This document shows positions 1 through 9,899 of a stretch of 12,835 nt of DNA, piece by piece. Under the pieces are notes generated by a model that did not search any database, had not been told where the DNA came from, and worked only from the letters and a program-made list of their open reading frames with translations. Origin of the DNA: Trachelipus rathkii. Its lineage: Eukaryota > Arthropoda > Malacostraca > Isopoda > Trachelipodidae. How positions within the stretch are numbered: position 1 is the first letter of the stretch; each line of letters starts with the position of its first letter. The position numbers were made by a program, and so were the translations under genes. The stretch covers positions 1 to 12,835 of the forward strand of contig JABUQX010117090.1 of the NCBI GenBank assembly GCA_015478945.1. Reading direction: 5' to 3'.

Positions 1-1250
1 TATGGCAATATGAGCGATTTCATCTGATCAGCTGATATTTTATTGTGCTGATCCCATTATGTATCATCTAGTTTTACTGTCGTGGGAGGGATGTATGATC
101 GTCTGGTGCATCCTATGTGTTATTATCTGGTTATATCCTTAGTCCCATTTAGTAATAGTTGTCATTGGACCTGTTTTAGTGCAGTTGGCACCTTATTGGA
201 GCGTGAGAGTGCAACGCTAGCGTGAGTGGTGTTATATAGTTATGTCAATTTTTGGTGGTGTCATAGAAAGTCTTCTGCTGCACTGTGTGATAGTGGCCGC
301 TTAACTCGTTCCTGAATTTTTGGGTCTGTTAAATCTTCGCCTTTTTATTTCTCGTTGATGTGTTAGCTTAGTGTTTTTATATAATCGATTTGTTTGTAAT
401 TGTTGCGTGCGACCTTCTCTCACTTTCTCTATACAGGATTACTCTATGATACGTAGGGTGTGATGGCATTATTTACTCGTGCCCCCAGTTGTTTTTCTGG
501 TTGGTTTTATCTTAGATCTTCTCCTGCATTTTGTTTCGCGTATCCTCCTATACCAGCTCGGATTCATTATAATCTATATTTACTGGCTCTCTTACCATCT
601 CTTATCTAGGTCTCCCGACACCTTTGAGTTCATCCATACAATCTGCTCTTCACCGCTACCATAATCCTGTCCCCCACATGAAAGTTTTTTCTGATCTCAT
701 CAGAATTTTTTTAATTGGTTTATCTTATAACATTATTTAGGTCCTATTTCCGTTATTTTATTCACTCGACATCCATTATCGCGAGCCTTTATTGTGATTA
801 TCTTCAGTTACATGCTATCCTTGTTTTTTGGTTTCTCTTTCTAAGACCGCATTGTCCGTCCCACTTCTGCTATTTTCTTTCACCCTCTTTCTACTTCTTT
901 TCGTTCTTTATATTTTTTTTTGGCACTCCCCCTCTTGCGCCACTCGCCTGAATCAACCTATATTTTTTCCCCTGCCTTCACTCTCTTACTTTTCTCTCTT
1001 TTTTTATCAAAATTTTTAATTTTTTAGATTTCCGTTTTTGGCCCTTTCTTTTGGTTTCGCACTTTTCTTTACATTCTGCTATTGTTATCATGATTTGTTT
1101 AGCTATGGTGTTTCCTCCCTTTTCCTGTCTCCCTGGCTCCGAGCTCACCCTATCTGATGTCCTACCCCGTCTTTCTCCTGTAGAGTTAGAAACTGTTTTT
1201 TTTTCTGCTTAATTATATCGCTCACCACCGTATATATCCCTCCTCTACCC
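1..1250. other. Pyrimidine-rich stretch, no gene identified
   Basis: This stretch is T- and C-rich on the plus strand, most strongly from 480 to 1200. Open frames of 60-80 codons occur around 479-1019, but they are rich in Phe, Leu and Ser, which is what a stop-poor pyrimidine-rich strand produces by chance. They overlap in different frames and show no family motif. A faint resemblance to the pyrimidine-rich 3' coding part of jockey-like LINEs near 890-960 is too weak to call. Confidence 0.4.
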
Positions 1251-3225
1251 TCATTATATCCGTGCTATACTTTAGTGGTAGAGATACGTGCTAAGTTACT
1301 TACTCTCTGTATATTTACAATTGAACTTATAGATTACATTACCAGTATATTATATCATTGTTCATTATCTATCGCAGCTTGAGAAAAGATTCTTGCGTGC
1401 TTCGTTATATATATACATACTATTATCCTTATTAAAAAATTAAAATGGTAAAATCTGTTTCTTATATTCTATTATTAGTCATGAATAAATTTTCCTTATC
1501 CTACTAATTTTATTGGTTTTTTACATATCTATATATATATATCTATACTACTCTTTTTATTTAATTTACTATTATATAAGCGCGTTCGTATTGATGTTCA
1601 TTACCCTATATTTCATCATATACCTACAGTAATTATATATTTTTTTTTAATTTCATTCACATCTTCTATACTAACTCCATAGCCTTCTTCTCTTATTTTA
1701 TCGAAGATCATGTATTGCGCCTGCAAATAAAAATTTTGAACATGTATTATATACTATACATCCAGCTTTACTATCTGTGTGTTTAATATCTCTCATAATA
1801 TTATCAGCAGGTGATCTCATTCTCATCCTATCTCTTTATTATACTAACAATATACATTATATTATAATTTAGTTTTTTTTATATAATATTCATCCTAACA
1901 TCTATATATATATTTATACATAATCAAGTCCTTTTCTATATATATCACATACATTCTAACATATCTCAGTTAGTCTCAATTACTATTATATATAATCTAT
2001 ATTATCTATTAGCGATCTACATATTCTGTATCTCCAGTCAATCTCTGCGTTCATATACTCTACTAATATTTCGTATATACTACTTAATATTTTCTTGTGA
2101 CTATTCATATGGTATCATTGTAAGTATATTTCTGCGGTCATAATGTATAATATCGTATTATATATTTATGATAATGTAAAGGATTAATATAAACATATAT
2201 GTTATATATATATCATATCGATTATTATATAAGTTGTAGAAATTTACTTAGTGCGTGTATCTTATTTATTGTATTTATATCTATTATACTACTATATATA
2301 ATATATTATGTATATTAATATAGTTTACTATATATATATTTTCTTTTATCTCTAATCTATTACCATCTCGTCTATAGCTTACATATTACATATCATTAGT
2401 ACTATTATTCTTAATATTATATGTCTTTACCTATTATATGTAGCCTTCCTATATGTATAATATAATTTATTATATTTATTACTTATACTCTTTATTTAAT
2501 AGTACTCTATATTACTTCGTTATTCGTGATATATATATTCATAATTAACTTGTAATTATATATACATTTATTACTCTTAGTTCTATATTTTATAATAATT
2601 GGCTACATTATATCATATTAATACTCTAATAAGTCCGTAGTATAAGCGCTCGTTCCATGTACGATATACGTACATATTATGCTTTCATATATAACCTAAT
2701 ATATTTTTATAATGTATATATAAGTCATATATTTCCTTTTTTATCTGAATTAATATCACCTATCGAGTAATAGAGACCCATTGATCTTAACTATAATAAA
2801 TTATTCCTTATTTACGCTACACTACTTTACGTTTTTTAATGAGATTTCTATATTTGTTTTTATTGATATGTACTCTATCATATAGTATACTAACTGAGAG
2901 ATCTCTAGACAATTATCGATAGAGCCTGTAATACTCGTATACTATTAGAATATCTTCAATTTTTTATTAGAGAAATACCATTTAACATTAATATATTAAA
3001 CCTTTTATCATTTATATGTCTCCTGAATAATACTCTAATATTTTTCTAATATTTTATCAATGTTTTATGTTTATTGCGTGCATTTATCAGTACTAAGTTG
3101 ATATTACACTAAATATTGCGTGCAAACCCTGAATAAAGAGCAATTTTATTTGCATTCATGGTAATGATTTGGACAAAAATACATCTGGTATCATCTATAA
3201 CATGGATTTAGGAATTAGAAAGACT
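1251..3225. other. T-rich low-complexity intergenic DNA
   Basis: The sequence is built from degenerate TA, TAT, TTA and TCTA tracts with stops in all frames. No coding, RNA-gene or mobile-element signature was found. An AATAAA occurs near 3132, but there is no gene upstream of it to terminate. Confidence 0.55.
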
Positions 3226-3500
3226 TTAGATGTTATATATTATATTCATATCTATAATTATTATATATATATATTTCATATCTATATATATCTTTATATT
3301 ACTATATCTTATATACATATTTTTATATTATTTATCATCTTTTATATCTTACTATACTATATATATATATTATATATTTTCTATATTATATATTATATTT
3401 ACTATCTGACTTTAACCATATATATACATATATAATATTATATATATTTAATTATATATTAATTCTATTATTATTTATATATTTCATATATTTCTTATTA
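3226..3500. repeat. TA/TTA simple-sequence block
   Basis: This is an almost pure A+T tract of alternating TA and TTA/TAT units with only scattered C and G. The open frame through part of it (about 3169-3435) is an Ile/Tyr-rich translation of the repeat and is not considered a gene. Confidence 0.85.
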
Positions 3501-4076
3501 TAGTGGGTTTGAGAAAACAATCATAGGTTTCATTTAAAAACATTGCTTTTTTATAATGATGTTTTATAATTGATTCATTTTTGATCAACCAAGGTATATC
3601 TGATTTTCTTAGTGGTTTTATTTAGGTTTTATATGTAGTTTTTAGGATAATTTTCATCTATTTCGGAGTTTGGGGTATAGTTAATGAAATCATTTGTGAG
3701 TGAGGAGAACTGAAATTGTGAAGAAAAACAAAGCTTACCATAATTCTTCCGGAATGTGGTTTTGCAAGCCTTGTAGTGTCCATGATCGTTTCTATGTCTG
3801 GTACTTCCATAGGTTTTCCCATACCTTTCTCCTAATGTTGGCTAATATAGTTGAATACCATCACATTATAACATCTCAGTAAGCCATTCAAGTTTTCTTT
3901 ATTGCACTAGGATTGAATCATTTTTATTCATGTTGATAATGTTTATTATTCTTTATTAGTTTATTTTTGTTCTTGATTTATTTCATACATATTGTGTTGT
4001 GTTACAATTTTTTTGTTATTATATAGTAAAAATTATTGAACTTATGGATTGATAAAATCTTATGATTTTTTATGAA
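3501..4076. other. A+T-rich unassigned DNA
   Basis: The sequence here is not a simple repeat, but I found no domain, splice structure or mobile-element motif. A 60-codon frame at 3700-3882 has no recognisable motif and no supporting context. Confidence 0.4.
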
Positions 4077-4207
4077 TGACGTCATAACGTGGAGTACAAT
4101 ATTCAGGGGTTTTCTCGGTCAAATTTATTTTATTGTTATACAAGCGGGGTTATACTATTGTAGTTTTAATTCAATATATATAATAAATTACCTCTGTCAC
4201 TTTCAGT
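4077..4207 (+). promoter_or_regulatory. Possible pol II core promoter (CRE, TATA, Inr)
   Basis: Three elements line up. A perfect CRE-type palindrome TGACGTCA lies at 4077-4084, a TATATATAA box at 4175-4183, and the arthropod-type initiator TCAGT at 4203-4207. The initiator A (4205) is 30 bp downstream of the first T of the TATA box, the spacing expected for a TATA-driven promoter. In DNA this A+T-rich a TATA box alone means little, so the weight rests on the spacing and the CRE. No clear gene follows. The alternative is that this is U3 sequence of an old LTR element, because CTGACA followed by TGGCGCCC occurs just downstream at 4246-4261. Confidence 0.3.
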
Positions 4208-4437
4208 ATGTTATTCTTTAACTGTGCCTTTCCACTATATTGATCCTGACACGTGGCGCCCCCTTATGAAGTTAAATTAGTTTTACGATTTCCTATCTAC
4301 TTGGGTTTGATTTTTTATAGTGAATTTCATAATTATATTTCTCAATTTCTTTCCATAATTTTATTATTTTGTGAAACATGAATATAATATTTTACATCAT
4401 TTAGAAATAAAGATAATATATTATTTTTTTTTTTCAG

Positions 4438-4637
4438 ATGACTTTCGTTTGTAGGGTTTTGATTAGTAGTTTTACTTTTTGGCTCTTTTTTTTATTCATT
4501 TTTATAGTCCTTCTGAATACTTCTAAGATCTACAATTTATTAAGTTTTTTTACTTTCTATATTTTATTTCATTTTCTTGCAAATCATTTAGTTTATGAAA
4601 ATGCTATATTCCTCGAGGGTCAGCAGAGGAGTTTGGA
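4438..4637 (+). other. Splice-bracketed segment, doubtful exon
   Basis: A long T-tract followed by CAG ends at 4437, a strong-looking 3' splice site. GGAG followed by GTGAGT at 4638-4643 matches a 5' splice consensus. The 200 nt between are open in one frame, giving a Phe/Leu-rich hydrophobic peptide. That composition is expected from T-rich noncoding DNA, and I recognise no domain. It could be an exon, or only chance splice-like strings. Confidence 0.15.
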
Positions 4638-4880
4638 GGTGAGTCGTTATGAGTAGTATGAAGAGAGAGGAGAGGAGAGGGGGGAGGGAGAGTATGTAGT
4701 GTGTAGAGAGAGGGCGCGCAGGTGAATACGACGCGTTTAGGTGTGGTGAGGTGAGCGCGTTGAGCAGTAGTGAACGGGATAGTTTCGCAGGTCTGTTGCG
4801 GAGAGTTTGGTGTCGAGGCGCGGCAGGATTGTGGTGTACTAGGCAGGAGTGGACGTGAGAGAGAGATTGTATTTTGCATT
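4600..4880. other. GC- and CpG-rich purine islet
   Basis: This is a sharp island of G-rich DNA in A+T-rich surroundings. It begins with GA/GGA repeats (about 4660-4695) and then has many CpG dinucleotides, including GGCGCGC near 4713, ACGACGCG near 4729 and GAGGCGCGGC near 4814. The minus strand is pyrimidine-rich and so free of stops for about 100 codons in two overlapping frames; this is a composition effect and not evidence of a gene. The islet could be a promoter or 5' UTR, or the remnant of a GC-rich repeat. Confidence 0.45.
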
Positions 4881-5929
4881 CATTAGTAGAAGCTTGTACT
4901 GATAAACGACTTCTCATTTTTCATTTCATTTCGTTCTACTTTAAAAATCTAAGAATTATGTGAATTATCACCAAAATATATCCGAGGTCATAAATTGTTA
5001 CTTCTATCTGTTATGGTCTGTATGCGTGATTTTTTGGTTTAATTACTTTTACGTTGCATGAGATAGGTTGTAGAGATTCTTCCTTCTTTCTATAACTATT
5101 AGTTTAGCTTTGCGCTTCTGACTTTTTGTTATAAATTGGTTATAGCGTCTTGTTTATTTTTTGTATTGTAATGAATCTTCTCATGATAATTATCTTAATT
5201 GAAAAGTATATGTTCTGTAGTTATTACTATAGTGCCGTGCAGTAAAGTGATGATAGTGGTTACGACCCGCCAGCGACTCCCCTCAAGAATTGATATCTAT
5301 TAGTGAAAATGTGGTGTGTTTGATGTTGCTCTAGTTTTCTTAGTTCCTTAAATTACCATAATAATCAAACAGAAAATCAGATGTTATAAGTACTATTGAT
5401 TGCTATTCTTTGGCATTTATTCTAGTAGTAAAAGATAAAGCATTTTTGTTGGTCCGTGGAGATTTTTAGATTTTAGTGTCGTGCGTTTGAATTGCATTTT
5501 GCGTTATGTTGGTAGTCTGAATTAGTAGATAAATTATCATATTGAACATGATTAGGTATATAGAATACAGAGTTATTATTGATATATTAAATCGCGATAA
5601 GTAGCTATTGCTTAATTCCACTTAAGACGAATTTTTGGACTATTCTTTTTTGCCCCCGGTGTTCCTGATGATATGTCCTATGTAGACATGTAATTCAGTT
5701 CCCGAATCAAGATTTGTTAAGGGCATCTTTGACTTTTACTAAAATTAGATCAGAAAATATTAAGATTCAATCTCCGAGCTATCACTGTTGCTCTAAACTG
5801 CAAACTTTTGTGTTTCCGAAGCTAGCATCCTCCTTCGTATCAACTTCGTATAGGCATGGTTAGTTCACTTTCCTTCTTGCCGAAGCTTGCGTTCATTTTT
5901 CACTGTTTTCGGTTTTGGTAAGGACTTTG
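4881..5929. other. Unassigned A+T-rich DNA
   Basis: There are stops in all frames and no clear simple repeat. The segment 5820-5930 may be a further decayed upstream part of LINE fragment A, but no motif was clear enough to extend that call. Confidence 0.4.
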
Positions 5930-6440
5930 CTGGTTTAGCCTGAATATCTTTTTTAGTTCCCTATTACTTTGTGAACCTATTGCTTTATACCGGGTTCGCA
6001 TATTTGTTTTTTCATAATATCTCCTTCCTCTCTACGTTTGAATTTTGACTTGGGTCATTTATGGTATCTCTTCGTATCATGGTGTGATTCGTTTGGCTAA
6101 GTGATGCATCTTTCTGTAATGGGGATTATTGGTAAGTCGTTTTTCTTTTTTTGGCAATGGTCCTCTGTTCATCTGGTTTTTGGTTTGAATCGGCAGCTTT
6201 TTGATACTGTTTTGCTGAAAATTTAGGAAGGACCCGTCCGATAAGGAGTATTTATTCGGTACGAAGCTTTCGGTTTGTCTTTCTCTTCTCTGTTTTGATT
6301 AAGTGTCGCTTTTATTGGATTTCCTCTACCTTTTAGTTTAGTTGCAGTTTACTTTATTCAATTTGTTATTATTTTTCAAATCTATTAATAGATTATTTGG
6401 CTTCCTTGACATCGTCTGCATAAAAAGAACGTTCTTTTTT
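5930..6440 (+). pseudogene. Jockey-like LINE reverse transcriptase fragment A
   Basis: This is a badly decayed piece of a non-LTR retrotransposon reverse transcriptase, recognised from the usual motif order of jockey-like elements. Around 5922-5950 a remnant of the SWK..LVQP block is seen. PIAL at 5976-5987 corresponds to NYRPIALT. Near 6060-6125, spread over shifted frames, YGISSYHGVIRLAK matches the YG.LSD.QYGFRKARS block. A region at 6325-6391 ends in FFKSIN, corresponding to the segment just before the VPQGSVLSP motif. A 20-bp string, tttttcaaatctattaatag (6372-6391), recurs exactly in fragment C at 8260-8279. The fragment stops soon after this point and the catalytic FADD block is absent. 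Multiple stops and frameshifts make it nonfunctional. Identity as LINE-derived is fairly secure; the ends are approximate. Confidence 0.6.
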
Positions 6441-6539
6441 CGTATTTATTTTTCCATTGAGAAGATGAAGTGTAGATGGAGCGATTATATTCCAGGAAAT
6501 TATCTGAATCGTTTAGTGAAGTTGGATTTGAGTGGTTAA

Positions 6540-7850
6540 TGGACGCATAACTCTGGAGTGAAGAAATCGAAGGATTATTTAGAATGATAATTGTCGATAG
6601 AAGTAAAGTTGTAAAGATTTTCATTAAGATCCTAAAAACTGGAAAGTCAAGGAACGATGGTTACTAATTAATGAATCTACTTCTATAGAGGAGAGGGAAT
6701 AACTAATGGTTGACAAGATTGTCAGAAACCCCCACATTTTTATAATTGTATGTGACAGTCTAAATTGCAAAATATTCTGCAGAATGGAGGAACTTGCGTG
6801 AATCTTCCGATCTATCAAGGGTTGAAATGAATATGTACGCTAGATTATATGAGGTAGTTTATATGATTGAAATAGGGGGTGATATACTCACATAATTCAC
6901 CGTGATTTGGAAGAAATGTAGAGAATGGGGATTGAGAGACAGACTTAAAAATTAGTTAACTGGTTTTTCAGATAGGAAAGTATACACAGACATAATTTTT
7001 ACCATGAGATGCTATAGAGAATTCTTATATGTTTTGTGAGAATGAGGAGGCGTTATATTTCTGCTTCTTATTAGACTGGAAATAGGCATTCGATATTTGA
7101 ATAAATTTATGGTGTGGTAGAGACTGATGGAGAGTGTTACAAGAATCCGAATCATAATGCCATTCAGAAAAGTCGGGATTGGGCAGCATCTAAAGTTGCT
7201 CTTTTTTGATTTTATCAATAAATAACATCGTTAGTAAGCATGAGAGAGAGTAAGTGGTTATTGAAGTGAAAACGGGGGGTTAGACAGGGAAGTGTACTGA
7301 GTCACCATATATCTTTGCCTTTACCTGGAGAGCTTGCTTAAAAGGAAAATGCATACGGTGCATAAGGGAAAACCTTTGGTTTATGCGGAATGAATGAGGC
7401 AGTGATAACAATCAGGAGCTCAAGCTTTACCAGAAGCTGTGATAGATTGGAATGAGGTACTGAAGTCCTGGGCATAGAATAAGAGCAAAACGGAAATACG
7501 GTGATTTCAGAGAGAGGCGGAAGGATAATAGTGAACTAGCAAGCATATTCGGCTTAAGCAAGTGAATAGATTTAAATATTTGGGCGTAGTATTTGATGAT
7601 CAAGGAAGCACAAGATGAATAAGTTGAAAGGGAGAAGTGGGAGATTTTCACAGACGTTGGGATGTTATACTCATTGCTAAGGCAGCAAGGGATACCAAAG
7701 AGGTTAAATATTATATATAAGGCAAATCCTGATATCCCTACTGTTTCGTTTAGGATCTGAATGCTGGTCATGGATATGATCCAAAAAGAGATTAGCGCTA
7801 TGGGATTAGAGTACTTTAACCTCTTAGAGGAAACACTCTTCTCAATAGGG
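6540..7850 (+). pseudogene. LINE reverse transcriptase fragment B, second family
   Basis: Reverse-transcriptase motifs appear in correct order across shifting frames. KILKTGKSRNDG at 6626-6661 is the 'LK.GKAPG.DG' block before the fingers. GFSDRKVYTDIIFTMR at 6962-7009 corresponds to GFR..R.TTDQIF. GVRQGSVLS lies at 7276-7302. The YADD catalytic site has become YAE plus a stop at 7382-7393. WNEVLKSW lies at 7448-7471, followed by NKSKTEI at 7478-7498. FKYLGVVFDDQGS is at 7571-7609, VGMLYSLLRQQGIPKR begins at 7656, and GSECWSW lies at 7753-7773. A remnant of the 'RLRGVTRLDRVRN' thumb segment is near 7800-7850. These C-terminal motifs differ from jockey and resemble RTE- or L1-like elements widespread in arthropods; the exact clade is not settled. 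Many stops, several frameshifts and the lost YADD show it is inactive. Antisense open frames within it are shadows. Confidence 0.85.
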
Positions 7851-8430
7851 TCTGCTTGAGCGGTGGTGCAACTGTAAACTCAATAATCTGTGTCAAAGAA
7901 GCGGAATCCCTATCAATTCTATCGTTCTATCTCTTTAACCGCCTTACACTATGAAATTTTGAATATATCGCTGACAAGAAGATTTGGGCATCTTAAATCT
8001 TCTAATCTTATCTCCTATCGCAGTACAGCTTTCGTAATTAGGGCTTTATTGGTAGTGTTCTTTCCCTTTTCTTAGACAAATAATCCTCTGTTCATTGTCA
8101 TTTTGGTGAATTTTTTGCTGTAGCGCTGAACAAGTAGAAAACCTTCGATAGAGTCTACCACAAAGCTTTGATTTCCAAACTTCTCTCTTTCAAATCTATC
8201 TTTTTATCGATTTTCTTACCAGTCGTTCTATAATTGCTGCTGTAGAAGGCTACCGTTAATTTTTCAAATCTATTAATAGAATTGTGTTCTTCAGGTTCTG
8301 TACAAGCGAAGTTTTTTCGTACTTTTCATTAATCTTCTCTATGACTTTATTGCCTATTCACTCCTTTGCCGAAGACTCCATCCCCATTAATCCTTTCATT
8401 TTAAAGATGTCCCAACCAGCATCAAATACC
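7850..8430 (+). pseudogene. Jockey-like LINE reverse transcriptase fragment C
   Basis: This second jockey-like piece is better preserved than A. A frame at 7890-8075 reads KKRNPYQFYRSISLT and then ISLTRRFGHLKSSNLIS, matching the PKKGD..NPSNYRPISLT and RRFLKHLESSNLLSD blocks. FDRVYHKALISKLLSF at 8144-8191 corresponds to AFDRVWHKALLSKLPSF, which holds the first catalytic Asp. FLTSRSIIAAVEGYR lies at 8212-8256, FFKSINR at 8260-8280, and a frameshifted VPQGSVLSP segment at 8281-8315. PIHSFAEDS at 8353-8379 is the second catalytic block with FADD changed to FAED. The copy is cut off shortly after this, so the thumb and 3' end are missing. Stops and frameshifts separate the blocks. Such elements are often labelled 'mobile element jockey' in crustacean and insect annotation. 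Confidence 0.85.
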
Positions 8431-8439
8431 TAATAGTTT

Positions 8440-8905
8440 AATTAGGATATCGTAGAAATTAGAAGGGAAATGAATAAATATGAATTAATTCTATTGCACA
8501 GGAGAAAAAAGGAAAAGGAAAAAAAAAAATAGATGGCATAATGTTAAAAATAAATTTCATTTCATTTCACATACTTTATTCAAAGAATTGAATAGCAAAT
8601 ATAAATTTACATTGGTTTCTGAGGCACATTGTTGTATTAGAGATAAATTCAATTTTACAATTTTACAAATTATGTACCGATAATCAAAAAAATAAAAAAT
8701 ACGTAATTCTGTCAATGATACTTATTACATAACACTTATCGTTAAAGATATCAATTAACTATAAAAAGAAATACATTGAACGAAAAATGGCTTCTGATAG
8801 AACGGTTTTCGTCCTTCATCCATGACGTATAATTAAATACAGTTTCATTTTCCAATTTTAACATTTAAGTAGAGAAAACATAAAATTAAATCAGTTTATA
8901 TAATT
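8440..8905. other. A+T-rich DNA, nothing identified
   Basis: A purine-rich A/G tract lies at 8500-8531, followed by nonrepetitive A+T-rich sequence. No coding or RNA feature is visible. The A-rich tract could be mistaken for a LINE poly(A) tail, but fragment C is truncated well inside its ORF. Confidence 0.4.
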
Positions 8906-8910
8906 AAATG

Positions 8911-8944
<34 letters not shown>

Positions 8945-8962
8945 GAATAAAAATTTATAATA

Positions 8963-9048
<86 letters not shown>

Positions 9049-9090
9049 TAATAAAATAATAAAATAATAAAAATATAATATAATAATATT
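8906..9090. repeat. AAT trinucleotide microsatellite
   Basis: An uninterrupted AAT/ATA run spans about 8965-9046, roughly 27 copies. It is flanked by imperfect AAT, AAAT and AATA units. Antisense translation of the run gives a poly-isoleucine frame, which is not a gene. Confidence 0.95.
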
Positions 9091-9640
9091 ATATATTTAT
9101 AATATTTATCAATGCAAATATTTCTTCCACATATTTCCATTCATTTTAAGTAACTATATTTCATTTATAATAATCTTTTAATAAAAGTTACAAAAAATTA
9201 AATAAGGCTATGACGCAGCAAACGACTGGAACTTCCTTTCATAATGATTACGGTAATAATATAATTAATTAAAGAAGTTTATAAAAATTTTATGTATATA
9301 TACTAGATTATAATAATAGATAGAAACGGTTAAGCCTAAATAAAAAAAATAAATTATTGTTAATATATTATATATTCATAGAAAAAAGTTACTCTTATCT
9401 TATTGTGTCTTGTACTCATATCGATCTAATATTTATTATTGTTTTCACGCTATTTCAGGAATCATTCGATCACTAATGACTCTTTGCCAACATTTTCTTA
9501 ATAAACTTTTCATTTTTTGCTCCCCTATTTAGAAACCCAATTATTATTAAAAATCTATAATAATAAAAAGTTAAAAAAAATAACTATATAAATGAATAAA
9601 TGATAGCTCACTACACTCTTACACACTCAACAATAATCAA
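9091..9640. other. A+T-rich DNA, nothing identified
   Basis: This A+T-rich sequence separates two AAT-rich clusters. No open frame, splice pattern or element motif was supportable. Confidence 0.4.
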
Positions 9641-9885
9641 TTAGTACATAATTAATATAATTATAATAATAATAAATAGATGTGGAAATAATAATAATAA
9701 TAATAATTGAATGAAATAATAAAGATAATGTATAATAAAAATACATAACTACTACTACTTACTACTACTACTAATGGTGATGATAATAATAACATTTCGT
9801 AAGTACTGCAGTGACGCAGGACAAATAATCACTAAACACAAAATAATAATATAATATAAATAATAATTCAATATATAAATAAAAT
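9641..9885. repeat. Mixed AAT / ACT microsatellite cluster
   Basis: Interrupted AAT units are joined by an ACT run at 9748-9772 with one slipped base, then GAT/AAT units at 9778-9794. Further imperfect AAT and AATA units run to about 9885. Confidence 0.8.
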
Positions 9886-9899
9886 AATAGTCTTTTTCT

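Noticed and set aside
479..1019. Three plus-strand open frames of 61-78 codons
   Set aside because: They are Phe/Leu/Ser-rich translations of T/C-rich DNA, two overlap in different frames, and none shows a domain or splice context.
3169..3435. Plus-strand 88-codon frame
   Set aside because: Most of it is an Ile/Tyr translation of the TA/TTA repeat.
3700..3882. Plus-strand 60-codon frame with two cysteines spaced CKPC
   Set aside because: A single CxxC-like pair is not a zinc-binding domain, and nothing else supports coding.
4252..4270. Primer-binding site of an intact LTR retrotransposon
   Set aside because: Only the first eight bases resemble a tRNA-primed site, no second LTR was found, and no gag, protease or integrase motif follows. 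It is kept only as a weak finding.
4588..4917. Minus-strand open frame of 109 codons, with a second 91-codon frame overlapping it
   Set aside because: The minus strand here is pyrimidine-rich, which removes stop codons in all frames. Two overlapping long frames and no motif point to composition and not to coding.
6385..7771. Four minus-strand frames of 64-114 codons
   Set aside because: Three lie antisense to LINE fragment B and the fourth spans the end of A and the start of B. The sense strand carries the ordered reverse-transcriptase motifs, so these are shadows.
5930..8430. A single jockey-like element split by insertion of LINE B
   Set aside because: A and C overlap in the protein region they cover, so they cannot be the two halves of one copy.
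8955..9140. Minus-strand poly-isoleucine frame
   Set aside because: It is a direct translation of the AAT microsatellite.
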